This document shows, piece after piece, positions 1 through 6,106 of a DNA stretch of 19,717 bases. A program made the position numbers and the translations under genes. Each line of letters begins with the position of its first letter. Position 1 is the stretch's first letter. The notes below the pieces were generated by a model. That model was not told the origin of the DNA, made no database searches, and saw only the letters and a program-made list of their open reading frames with translations. Source of the DNA: Promethearchaeota archaeon (GTDB lineage Archaea > Asgardarchaeota > Lokiarchaeia > Sigyniarchaeales > SOKP01); assembly GCA_030606095.1 (NCBI GenBank), contig JAUWHC010000009.1:1-19717 (forward strand), written 5' to 3'.

Positions 1-106
1 TATAAAATCACTTAAGCTTAATATGTTATTATGAAAAAATCACAAATTATTAATTTTATGCTTAATTTGTTTTAGCAATATTAACTCATTTTACTGGTGT
101 TCTGAA

Positions 107-709
107 ATTTTTAAGCTAGTTTCCCTTCAAAGTAAAGTAGAAATTCCGCCGTTCTTGTTTAGCCAACCTAAAGAAGACAGCGCAAGAATTATCCTTAGTG
201 ACGACTACGAAGGTATAATCACGAGAGATTACGGGTTCATTATTGCTATTGTTGATGTACTTGATGTAGGACATGGTATCATTATTCCTGGAAATGCTAG
301 CACCTTTCATAAAGTAAACTTCTCTATTTTAACTTTTAAACCTAAACTTGGAGAGGTTGTTGAGGGAGAGGTTGTTGAGTTAGTAGATTTTGGTTCATTC
401 ATACGTTTAGGACCGTTAGATGGCTTAGTTCATGTCTCCCAGATATGCGATGATTATATCTCATTTGAACAGGTCGGTAATCGATTTATTGGAAAAGAAA
501 CGGGAAAAATTCTTGAAGTTAACAACGATGTGAGGGCAAAAATAATTGCAGTCTCTTTAGGTACAGGAAGGAGCGGCAAACTAGGTTTAACGATGCGTCA
601 AAAGTTTTTAGGGAAACCAGAATGGATTGAAGCGGATATCGAGAAAGAGTACGCTGAAAAAGAAGCAAGGAAAAAGGAAAAACTGGAAGAGGAAGTCAGC
701 AAAGAATAA
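107..709 (+). CDS. rpo7: DNA-directed RNA polymerase subunit Rpo7 (RpoE1, Rpb7-like)
   Basis: Forms the polymerase stalk with Rpo4 and binds emerging RNA. The N-terminal tip/RNP domain spans roughly residues 1-80. It is followed by an S1/OB domain beginning near the 'GEVVEGEVVELVDFGSFIRLG' stretch and containing 'DGLVHVSQI'. A charged Lys/Glu tail ends the protein. The only conventional start in frame is TTG at 155, which would delete 16 conserved residues. Reading upstream in the same frame gives '(M)FKLVSLQSKVEIPPFLF', which matches the canonical family start '(M)(Y/F)KLV...IPP'. That places initiation at an ATT codon at 107-109. A GGTG Shine-Dalgarno core at 96-99 sits 7 bases before it. 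The next in-frame codons upstream offer no ATG, GTG or TTG. The family assignment is certain; the AUU start is inferred. Spt4 follows after about 40 bases, the usual archaeal pairing. Confidence 0.93.
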   Translation: MFKLVSLQSKVEIPPFLFSQPKEDSARIILSDDYEGIITRDYGFIIAIVDVLDVGHGIIIPGNASTFHKVNFSILTFKPKLGEVVEGEVVELVDFGSFIRLGPLDGLVHVSQICDDYISFEQVGNRFIGKETGKILEVNNDVRAKIIAVSLGTGRSGKLGLTMRQKFLGKPEWIEADIEKEYAEKEARKKEKLEEEVSKE

Positions 710-751
710 AGAATAATTTTATTATTAAAGAAATAGTAGGCGAAAATATTT

Positions 752-940
752 TTGAAAGAAAAAGCATGTAAAAATTGCCATTTAATTACTAAAAAAGAAC
801 AAATTTGTCCTAAATGCAAAACTCATAGTCTTAGCGATGACTATAGCGGGGAAGTTATAATTATTCATCCTTCGGAATCTAGATTTGCGGAATATTTAAA
901 GATCCGTTTTCCTGGGAAGTACGCATTAAGAGTACGGTAA
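752..940 (+). CDS. spt4: Transcription elongation factor Spt4 (RpoE2)
   Basis: Small zinc-ribbon partner of Spt5 (NusG-like), stabilising it on elongating RNA polymerase. At 62 residues it has the usual archaeal length. Two zinc-binding pairs are visible, 'CKNC' near residues 6-9 and 'CPKC' near 19-22. They are followed by the family signatures 'LSDDYSG', 'VIIIHP' and 'FPGKYALRV'. Initiation is at TTG, and no ATG lies in a suitable place. It sits about 40 bases behind rpo7 and is probably cotranscribed with it, as in many archaea. Identification rests on motif recognition and on this conserved neighbourhood. Confidence 0.95.
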   Translation: MKEKACKNCHLITKKEQICPKCKTHSLSDDYSGEVIIIHPSESRFAEYLKIRFPGKYALRVR

Positions 941-1003
941 TAAAGTTCATATCCTCAATGATAAAGTCGTATCGTATCCTTCTTAATAATTTATTTATAA
1001 AAA

Positions 1004-1591
1004 TTAAAATTCATACATTAATGATACGAACTTCTTTACTACTTTTTTTATCCTTTTTTCAACATCAACCATAACAATGCCTTCGGGAATCTGGCGCTTT
1101 GAATCAGTTATGGGTGGTTGGCCGTAAAACACTAAATTTTTAACCGTTTTGTTAAGAGGGATGCTTAGAACTAACGGTAAGACTAATAAATCCTCTTCGC
1201 CTTTAATAACTTTAAATAAGGTTCTTTTATTAGATGTTATAATCTTATCTAAAAGAGTAAAACTTTCTTTTTTAATACCTCCTTCAGGGTTTTCAAATTC
1301 AATGATTTCTTCAAAATAATCCTCAATCTTTATTTTAATTTGATTTCTTTGAGTTTTTTCGTCAATGATGCAAAGTCTAACGAAAGATTTCAGAAAATCA
1401 TTCGCAAGAAAATCCTTTGTTACAATATCTCCAACTAAATAAACTTTGATTTCAAAATTATCATTTTTATAATTTTTAATATGCTCTTCTACTTCAGAGA
1501 TAGTTTCTTTTCGCGTTCCCGCAATTAATTTACCTAAAGGCTGAGAAAACTTATGCCTTTCGGTTGTAGGGATTTTTAAATTTTTATCCAT
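1004..1591 (-). CDS. GTP-dependent dephospho-CoA kinase (DUF359 family)
   Basis: Catalyses the last step of archaeal coenzyme A synthesis, phosphorylating dephospho-CoA with GTP. The family fingerprint is clear in order: 'PLGKLI' near residue 19, 'YLVGDIVT' near 51, 'CIIDEKTQR', 'ENPEGGI', 'GEEDLLVLPLVL' and 'VFYGQPP'. Between the last motif and the closing 'EGIVMVDV' there is a short insertion ('ITDSKRQI') that the usual YGQPxEG form lacks. The ATG has an excellent ribosome site (GGAGTGAT, four bases upstream) lying inside the end of the preceding membrane-protein gene, so the two are translationally close. In other archaea this gene often lies between spt4 and eS24 on the same strand; here it occupies the same slot but is inverted. 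Confidence 0.9.
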   Translation of the reverse strand: MDKNLKIPTTERHKFSQPLGKLIAGTRKETISEVEEHIKNYKNDNFEIKVYLVGDIVTKDFLANDFLKSFVRLCIIDEKTQRNQIKIKIEDYFEEIIEFENPEGGIKKESFTLLDKIITSNKRTLFKVIKGEEDLLVLPLVLSIPLNKTVKNLVFYGQPPITDSKRQIPEGIVMVDVEKRIKKVVKKFVSLMYEF

Positions 1592-1592
1592 T

Positions 1593-1814
1593 TTAAATCA
1601 CTCCATTTTTATATTTTTTTACTTTATTATAGAGATTAACAGTTAAAATAAACAAAAATACCCACAAAAATAGGCAACCAATAAAGATGCTAATATATAT
1701 TCCTGCAAATACATTTTTAAGAAGCAAATACAATGCCATCATCATAATAATAAGTATAACTTCAATGATTATCATAATTCTTGTTTTCAACAAATAATTT
1801 CTAGATTTTAACAT
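1593..1814 (-). CDS. Small two-helix membrane protein, unknown function
   Basis: I do not recognise this 73-residue protein. It has a short basic N-terminus, one very hydrophobic segment at about residues 13-33 (Ile/Met/Leu-rich) and a second at about 38-62, followed by a basic tail ('NKVKKYKNG'). Lysines and arginines flank both ends, suggesting a helical hairpin with both termini on the cytoplasmic side. Its TAA stop is one base from the kinase ATG, and the kinase ribosome site lies within its last codons. The two genes are therefore almost certainly one transcript. This implies possible coupling but gives no clue to function. Confidence 0.7.
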   Translation of the reverse strand: MLKSRNYLLKTRIMIIIEVILIIMMMALYLLLKNVFAGIYISIFIGCLFLWVFLFILTVNLYNKVKKYKNGVI

Positions 1815-1930
1815 ATTTTTCTTACAAAAACCAAAATTTTATTTTTTATTATTTCTTTAATTTTTTATAACTCAGAATTATCTTTAAATTAACTGATTGT
1901 CTGAGAAGAAGAGTATTAAAAAGGTTCGAA

Positions 1931-2287
1931 ATGTCGTTTAATATTGAAATTTTGGAAGAAAATATAAACCCATTAATCGATCGTACGGAATTAAAATTCA
2001 GAATCGATCATTTTAATGCCAGTACACCTAATCGGTTAGATGTGAAGAAGAAAATTGCAGCTTTGAAAAACGCAAACGAAAAATATACGATAATTCGTAA
2101 AATTAAAACTCATTTCGGTAGCTCATACGATGTAGGAGTAGCAAATATTTACAAGAACGCTAAAGAACTTCAATTCTATGAGCCTTTCCATATTCAAGTG
2201 CGAAATTTATCCAAAGACACGCGAGAAGAAATTTATAAATTAAAGAAAAGAAAAGAACCTTACAAACACTTATTTGAATACGAATAA
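1931..2287 (+). CDS. rps24e: Ribosomal protein eS24
   Basis: Component of the small ribosomal subunit shared by archaea and eukaryotes. The 118-residue length and motifs fit the family: N-terminal 'NPLIDRTELKFRIDH', then 'STPNRLDVKKKIAAL', then the 'FGSSYDVGVANIY' core typical of eS24 (compare FGxxxSxGxAxIY), and a basic C-terminal region with 'KKRKEPYKHLFEYE'. It starts at ATG. It begins the eS24-eS27-kae1-bud32 run and is transcribed divergently from the membrane protein/kinase pair. The 116-base gap between them must hold both promoters. Confidence 0.96.
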   Translation: MSFNIEILEENINPLIDRTELKFRIDHFNASTPNRLDVKKKIAALKNANEKYTIIRKIKTHFGSSYDVGVANIYKNAKELQFYEPFHIQVRNLSKDTREEIYKLKKRKEPYKHLFEYE

Positions 2288-2324
2288 AATTATTAAATTA
2301 ATTAAAAAATAAATTGAAGAATTC

Positions 2325-2552
2325 ATGTCAAACGCATCCAAATTTTATAAAATTGAAGATGGTAAATTAGTTAGGACACATAGAGTCTGTCCTAAGTGTG
2401 CCCCTTCGGTCTTTCTCGCGGATCACTACGATAGATGGTCGTGCGGAAAGTGTGGATACACTATATTCAAAAGAAAAGGTAAGAAGGGGGCTGCTACAGT
2501 TGCAAGACATAGTAGGAGTAGGACTCCTCGAAAACGATCTAAGTCAACTTAA
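2325..2552 (+). CDS. rps27ae: Ribosomal protein S27ae (eS31-type zinc ribbon)
   Basis: Small-subunit protein with a four-cysteine zinc ribbon: 'CPKC' followed about 18 residues later by 'CGKC', with the family motif 'HYDRWSCGKCGYTIFKR'. In eukaryotes this protein is made as a ubiquitin fusion; here there is no ubiquitin-like part and the N-terminus is a short 'SNASKFYKIEDGKLVR' leader. The protein is about 75 residues, longer than the 50-65 common in archaea. The extra length is a basic Ser/Arg-rich tail ('RHSRSRTPRKRSKST') after the ribbon. It follows eS24 after 37 bases, an almost universal archaeal pairing. Confidence 0.95.
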   Translation: MSNASKFYKIEDGKLVRTHRVCPKCAPSVFLADHYDRWSCGKCGYTIFKRKGKKGAATVARHSRSRTPRKRSKST

Positions 2553-2641
2553 ACTCTACTAATCAACTCCAAACTATCTTTTTCAGTACCTCCTTTTAAT
2601 ACAGCATTTTAACATTGCTATATTTATATTAGGTGAACTTG

Positions 2642-3649
2642 ATGAAATTAAAAAAAATCTTAGGTATTGAATCTACGGCTCACACTTGGAGCGTGGGTAT
2701 TATAGGTTTTGATGGAACGGTATTTAGTCTTGTTAATGATACATATATTCCAGAAAAGGGTGGTCTTCATCCAGCTTTAGTAAAAGAGCAACATCTTAAT
2801 AATTTTATGAATATTATAAATCAGGCGTTATTAGAGGCAAGTATTTCAATACATGATATTGATTTAATCGCGTTTAGTAAGAGTCCTGGTTTAGGCCCTA
2901 TTTTAAAAATTGGTGCCCAAGCTGCTAGAATGTTGACTCAACTGTTAGATATTCCAATAGTAGCAGTTAATCACTGCATTGCTCACATAGAAATTGGACG
3001 GCTAATGTGTAAAATTGAGGATCCTTTAGCTTTATATGTATCAGGCGGGAATACGATTGTTAGTGCGTATGAGTTTGGAAGATATCAAATTTTTGGAGAG
3101 ACTCTCGATATCCCTATTGGTAATTTAATAGATTCATTTGCCCGAGATGTTGGATTACCCCATCCAGGAGGTCCAAAAATCGAAAAATTAGCGTTTAACT
3201 CAAATAAATATTTATCTTTGCCTTACGTTGTGAAAGGTATGGATTTATCTTTTTCAGGACTCTATACGGCCGCTAAGAGGTTATTAGAGTCCAAAGATTA
3301 TAATAAGAAATATAATTTAAACGATGTTGCTTATTCATTGCAAGAAACTGCTTTTGCTATGCTAGCTGAAGTTACCGAAAGGGCTTTAGCTCACACGGAA
3401 AAAAAAGAAGTTTTATTAACTGGTGGTGTTGCTGCAAATAAAAGGTTGCAAGAAATGATTAAATATATAAGTGCAGAACATGGCGCGAGGTTTGAAGTTG
3501 TTCCTTTAAAATACGCGGGAGATAATGGTGCAATGATTGGATGGACTGGCCTTCTAAGGTATGAAGCTGAAGGGGGCCATACAATTTTGGAAACGCAAAT
3601 AAACCCTAAAGAGCGTATGGATCAAATCACAATTCCTTGGAGAGATTAG
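2642..3649 (+). CDS. kae1: KEOPS complex subunit Kae1 (tRNA t6A synthesis)
   Basis: Kae1/TsaD transfers threonylcarbamoyl to A37 of ANN-reading tRNAs within KEOPS. Visible ASKHA-fold features: the 'LGIESTAHTWSVGI' phosphate loop at the N-terminus, the metal-binding His pair H111 and H115 in 'NHCIAHIEIGR', 'YVSGGNT', 'FSGL', 'LTGGVAANKRL', and the C-terminal metal ligand D294 in 'DNGAMIGWTG'. An in-frame GTG at 2633 could add three residues, but it is itself part of an AGGTGA ribosome site (2631-2636) placed five bases before the ATG at 2642, so I chose ATG. The 335-residue length is normal for an unfused Kae1. bud32 follows within 13 bases. Confidence 0.97.
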   Translation: MKLKKILGIESTAHTWSVGIIGFDGTVFSLVNDTYIPEKGGLHPALVKEQHLNNFMNIINQALLEASISIHDIDLIAFSKSPGLGPILKIGAQAARMLTQLLDIPIVAVNHCIAHIEIGRLMCKIEDPLALYVSGGNTIVSAYEFGRYQIFGETLDIPIGNLIDSFARDVGLPHPGGPKIEKLAFNSNKYLSLPYVVKGMDLSFSGLYTAAKRLLESKDYNKKYNLNDVAYSLQETAFAMLAEVTERALAHTEKKEVLLTGGVAANKRLQEMIKYISAEHGARFEVVPLKYAGDNGAMIGWTGLLRYEAEGGHTILETQINPKERMDQITIPWRD

Positions 3650-3662
3650 GTGGTTTAAGAGA

Positions 3663-4337
3663 TTGATTGATGAGATTATTATAGAGAAACTTTTACACAA
3701 GGGTGCTGAAGCAAGTCTTTTCTACGGTCATTGGTTTGGTAAAGAAGTTATATTTAAACTCCGTATCCCTAAAAATTATCGTATAGAGCAGCTCGATAAA
3801 AAAATACGCGTTATTCGAACCCTTAACGAGGCTAGAGCTCTAATAAAAGTTAAAAACTATGGTGTCAATGTTCCTCAAGTTTACGAAATTGACACTGAGA
3901 ACTCTACAATCGTAATGAAGTATATTAAAGGAGAAAAATTAAAAGATTTTATGAATTCTATAGAAGACGATAAAAAACAGCAAATCTTTAATGAGACTGG
4001 TAAATTTGTCGCTATTTTACATAAAAATGGCCATATTCATGGTGATATTACCACAAGCAATATCATTATTACTCCAATTCAAGAAATTTTCATTATAGAT
4101 TTTGGACTCCACAATTACTCCGATTCTATTGAAGATAAAAGCGTTGATCTCCATCTTTTTAAAAGAGTGTTACTCTCTTCTCATGGTACTGATTATAAAA
4201 TTTGTTTTAATGCCTTTTTAGATGGTTATCGCACAGAATATGGAAAAGCAAAAGAAAATGAAAGCAATGAAATCATAAGAAACATGACTACAATAGAAAC
4301 AAGAGGTCGCTACATTAAAAAGGAAAATAGAAAATAA
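3663..4337 (+). CDS. bud32: KEOPS kinase/ATPase subunit Bud32 (PRPK family)
   Basis: Small atypical RIO-like kinase that binds Kae1 and supports t6A synthesis. Seen motifs: an N-terminal nucleotide-binding region with 'GAEASLFYGHWFGKEVIFKLR', catalytic 'HGDITTSN' (catalytic Asp about D128), metal-binding 'DFGL' (about D146), and the family hallmark 'SIEDKSVDLHLFKR'. The 224-residue length suits an unfused Bud32. Initiation is at TTG; the AGGTGG ribosome site at 3648-3653 overlaps the kae1 stop, so the two are translationally coupled. Many archaea fuse kae1 and bud32; here they are separate but adjacent, the ancestral-like arrangement. The C-terminus ends in a lysine-rich tail, also usual. Confidence 0.95.
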   Translation: MIDEIIIEKLLHKGAEASLFYGHWFGKEVIFKLRIPKNYRIEQLDKKIRVIRTLNEARALIKVKNYGVNVPQVYEIDTENSTIVMKYIKGEKLKDFMNSIEDDKKQQIFNETGKFVAILHKNGHIHGDITTSNIIITPIQEIFIIDFGLHNYSDSIEDKSVDLHLFKRVLLSSHGTDYKICFNAFLDGYRTEYGKAKENESNEIIRNMTTIETRGRYIKKENRK

Positions 4338-4461
4338 TGTAAAATTTTTTCACACTACCTTAAATTGCTATCATTAATTGTTCATTATAAAGATAAACGC
4401 ATCAAAATTATTTACATCTGATATAGAGCCCTTTAAATACCTTCATATTCGGAGAGATAAT

Positions 4462-4469
4462 TTTATATA
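4462..4469 (+). promoter_or_regulatory. Predicted archaeal TATA box (TTTATATA)
   Basis: A consensus box A preceded by a purine-rich stretch (GGAGAGATAA) that could be a BRE. It lies about 135 bases before the ribbon-helix-helix gene, implying a start near 4490 and a 5' leader of about 110 bases. No structured RNA or longer ORF was recognised in that leader or elsewhere in the 4338-4603 gap. Confidence 0.5.
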
Positions 4470-4603
4470 CAAGTTTAACTTATAATTTATTATCAAAAAG
4501 TTGGAATTTATTAAGGGTTAAGAATACTTTAGCATTTGTAATTCTATATAATACCTCCTTTTGAATTTGAATTTAAAAATTAATAAGATTGGGTTAATTT
4601 AAA

Positions 4604-4816
4604 TTGCCAAAAAATAAAAAAGAGAAGAAACCAAAAATGCAAAACATAACTATCAACATACCTGAGATATACGACGAAAATATTCAGAAACTTATCAAGA
4701 TGAAAATAACAGCAAGTCGTTCAGAAGCAATAAGGATTGCAATTCGAGAGTTCTTACACACCGAATACGACAATCTGAAGTTATTAGGATATTTTGACCG
4801 AGTAGAATTAAAATAA
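4604..4816 (+). CDS. Ribbon-helix-helix (CopG-like) DNA-binding protein
   Basis: A 70-residue protein with a typical archaeal RHH core: strand 'NITINIPE', helix 'YDENIQKLIKMK', turn 'TASRSEAIR' and second helix 'IAIREFLHTEY'. The SRSEAIRxAIREFL motif is very common in small archaeal regulators, including the haloarchaeal cell-division regulator CdrS. I cannot say whether this is an orthologue. RHH proteins dimerise and insert the N-terminal strand into the major groove. The TTG at 4604 gives a lysine-rich leader; an in-frame ATG at 4637 would start just before the strand and is an alternative. No antitoxin-type partner gene is adjacent, so a toxin-antitoxin role is not supported. It converges with eS28, with only six bases between stops. 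Confidence 0.85.
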   Translation: MPKNKKEKKPKMQNITINIPEIYDENIQKLIKMKITASRSEAIRIAIREFLHTEYDNLKLLGYFDRVELK

Positions 4817-4826
4817 TAATTATTAT
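4813..4826. repeat. Perfect palindrome spanning two convergent stop codons
   Basis: ATAATAATTATTAT, a 14-base perfect palindrome, contains the TAA of the RHH gene on the plus strand and the TAA of eS28 on the minus strand. In such AT-rich DNA it may be chance, or it may help end both transcripts. Confidence 0.5.
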
Positions 4827-5068
4827 CTTCGCTTACGAATTTTTCGTGCTTCTCTTTCAACTTCCCTTAAAACAACAATATCGGCAATTTGTACAGGCCC
4901 CTTAACATTTCTCGTAAGAATTCGATTTTTATCCGGCCCTTCAAGAATTCTAACTTTAATTTGATTGATCTCGCCGGTTAAACCAGTTCTACCGACAATT
5001 TGAAGAACCTCGGCAGGTATAGAGGCATCATACGCAGCTTTCCCTTTTCCCTTCTCAATCTTTACCAA
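4823..5068 (-). CDS. rps28e: Ribosomal protein eS28
   Basis: Small-subunit protein near the mRNA exit region. An OB-fold protein of 81 residues with the family features 'AEVLQIVGRTGLTGEINQIKVRILEG', 'NRILTRNVKGPVQIADIVVLREVEREARK' and a basic end 'IRKRR'. It is the second gene of an L7Ae-eS28 operon, separated by 14 bases, a pairing conserved in many archaea. In those archaea eL24 and nucleoside diphosphate kinase often follow; here they do not, and eL24 is found with eS6 near 10.7 kb. Confidence 0.96.
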   Translation of the reverse strand: MVKIEKGKGKAAYDASIPAEVLQIVGRTGLTGEINQIKVRILEGPDKNRILTRNVKGPVQIADIVVLREVEREARKIRKRR

Positions 5069-5082
5069 GGACTTTCACCGTA

Positions 5083-5454
5083 TTATTTTTTTAATGCTTC
5101 TAACTTTTTTATTATATCTTCTAAAGCTTTTTCGTTTCCAGTTCCGATAGTTTCAATTGCTATAGCAGATGACGCGACATTAATTCGAGCGGCGTTTCCC
5201 AACTCTTTTTTTGTTGTAACATAACAATAGGGAATAGATTTTTCTTCGCAGAGCAATGGCACGTGAAACAATATTTCAGGTGGACTTACATCTTCCGCCA
5301 TAATAACAAGCTTCGCTAAGCTTCGTTCTATTGACTTAGTTACCTCGTTCATTCCCTTTCTTATTTTCGAATCCCGCTTTCCGGCAATTGTGTTTAACTC
5401 GTTCTTGATATCTTCTTTTAGCGCATCAGGAACTTTAAATTTTATATAACTCAT
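5083..5454 (-). CDS. rpl7ae: Ribosomal protein L7Ae (eL8), kink-turn binding
   Basis: Binds kink-turns in 23S rRNA and, in archaea, also in box C/D and H/ACA guide RNAs and RNase P. The 123-residue protein shows the RNA-binding signature 'GMNEVTKSIERSLAKLVIMAEDVSPPEI' with the diagnostic 'AEDVSPPE', followed by 'LCEEKSIPYCYVTTKKELG' and 'VASSAIAIET'. A TTG 15 bases upstream is in frame, but the ATG at 5454 has a GGAAAG site at a proper distance and starts the usual 'SYIKFKVP' region, so I prefer it. L7Ae can repress its own mRNA through a leader kink-turn in some archaea; I did not see a convincing kink-turn here. Confidence 0.95.
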   Translation of the reverse strand: MSYIKFKVPDALKEDIKNELNTIAGKRDSKIRKGMNEVTKSIERSLAKLVIMAEDVSPPEILFHVPLLCEEKSIPYCYVTTKKELGNAARINVASSAIAIETIGTGNEKALEDIIKKLEALKK

Positions 5455-5596
5455 TTTTTCTCTTTCCAATATATATTTCTAATATATTATCATAAATCAT
5501 CGATTTTTAATGTGGTATTAAATATAGGATTTAAAATAAAATTTTGGATTTACGCTAAAAATAAGAAAAAATAATCAGAGCCTATAAATACATAAG

Positions 5597-5604
5597 GCTT
5601 AAAT
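5597..5604 (+). promoter_or_regulatory. Possible TATA box for rpo10 (GCTTAAAT)
   Basis: GGCTTAAATAG resembles an archaeal box A. A start would fall near 5625, giving a leader of about 120 bases before rpo10. Evidence is sequence resemblance only. Confidence 0.35.
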
Positions 5605-5617
5605 AGAAAATATGAAC

Positions 5618-5725
5618 TATTTTTAGAATTGAATATGTAAACATCCAAAAAGTGAAATCCAACATCATGGATAAGATCGTTATTTTTAGAATATGAATGT
5701 AATAATGGTAAAATTTTTTTAGAAT
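5618..5725 (+). repeat. Three copies of a TATTTTTAGAAT motif before rpo10
   Basis: TATTTTTAGAAT occurs exactly at 5618-5629 and 5681-5692, and as TTTTTTTAGAAT at 5714-5725. The first two copies continue with similar sequence (…TTGAATATG and …ATGAATGT). They fall between the divergent L7Ae and rpo10 genes, in the presumed rpo10 leader, so they could be regulatory or just low-complexity AT sequence. Confidence 0.4.
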
Positions 5726-5745
5726 ACTACTTTTAATTATCTATC

Positions 5746-5946
5746 ATGATTATTCCTATAAGATGCTTTTCATGTGGGCGATTGGTCGCCCATATCTATA
5801 AACCTTATTTGGAGCTTATAGAAAAAGGAGAAAGCGCTGAAGACGCTTTTAAAGAGTTGGGTATTGAGAGGTTCTGTTGTAAAAGAATGATTGTCTCGCA
5901 TGTAGACTTGATAGATGAGCTATTAAAGTTCCCAAGGCTACAATAA
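5746..5946 (+). CDS. rpo10: DNA-directed RNA polymerase subunit Rpo10 (RpoN, Rpb10-like)
   Basis: Small zinc-bundle subunit that anchors the Rpo3-Rpo11 platform of RNA polymerase. At 66 residues it has the standard length. Zinc ligands appear as 'CFSCG' near residues 7-11 and the atypical 'FCCKRM' pair near residue 44. The conserved closing 'SHVDLIDELLKF' is present. It starts at ATG. In many archaea rpo10 lies with ribosomal proteins uS9 and uL13 and with rpo6; here it stands alone between the divergent L7Ae operon and a convergent Lrp-type regulator. A large hairpin lies directly downstream. Confidence 0.96.
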   Translation: MIIPIRCFSCGRLVAHIYKPYLELIEKGESAEDAFKELGIERFCCKRMIVSHVDLIDELLKFPRLQ

Positions 5947-5979
5947 GCTAAAAATGTTATCTTAAATATAGTTTTTCAG

Positions 5980-6054
5980 AATTAGAGTATAAAAAAGGTT
6001 TAAATCTACTGATTAAGTTTTTAAACCTATTTTTCTATTCTTTTTACTCTAATT
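5980..6054. terminator. Long imperfect hairpin between convergent rpo10 and lrp-like genes
   Basis: Two nested inverted repeats share an axis. The outer arms are AATTAGAGTA (5980-5989) and TACTCTAATT (6045-6054), perfect over 10. The inner arms are AGGTTTAAA (5996-6004) and TTTAAACCT (6020-6028), perfect over 9, with a 15-base loop. Between them AAAAA (5991-5995) can pair with TTTTT (6030-6034). The right side carries extra unpaired bases and T-rich runs, and the left side supplies A-runs that read as T on the other strand. A bidirectional terminator is the simplest reading. Confidence 0.65.
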
Positions 6055-6106
6055 ATTTATTAAATTGGGGTAATGTTTCTATTAGTTATAGAAATGTGCT
6101 ATGAAA

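Noticed and set aside
12..21. TTAAGCTTAA palindrome as an operator for rpo7
   Set aside because: A single 10-base AT-rich palindrome with no repeat and poor position relative to any recognisable TATA box.
155..157. TTG as the rpo7 start
   Set aside because: It would remove 16 residues that match the conserved family N-terminus, and no ribosome site lies before it.
2587..2597. TACCTCCTTTT shared with 4552-4562 as an anti-Shine-Dalgarno control element
   Set aside because: Only two intergenic copies, no consistent distance to a start codon, and a similar TACCTCCTT occurs inside the kinase gene; likely chance.
2633..2641. GTG as the kae1 start
   Set aside because: The GTG is part of the AGGTGA ribosome site, which is correctly spaced for the ATG at 2642.
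4604..5068. RHH gene as an antitoxin with a toxin partner
   Set aside because: The flanking genes are bud32 and eS28; there is no adjacent toxin-sized ORF on the same strand.
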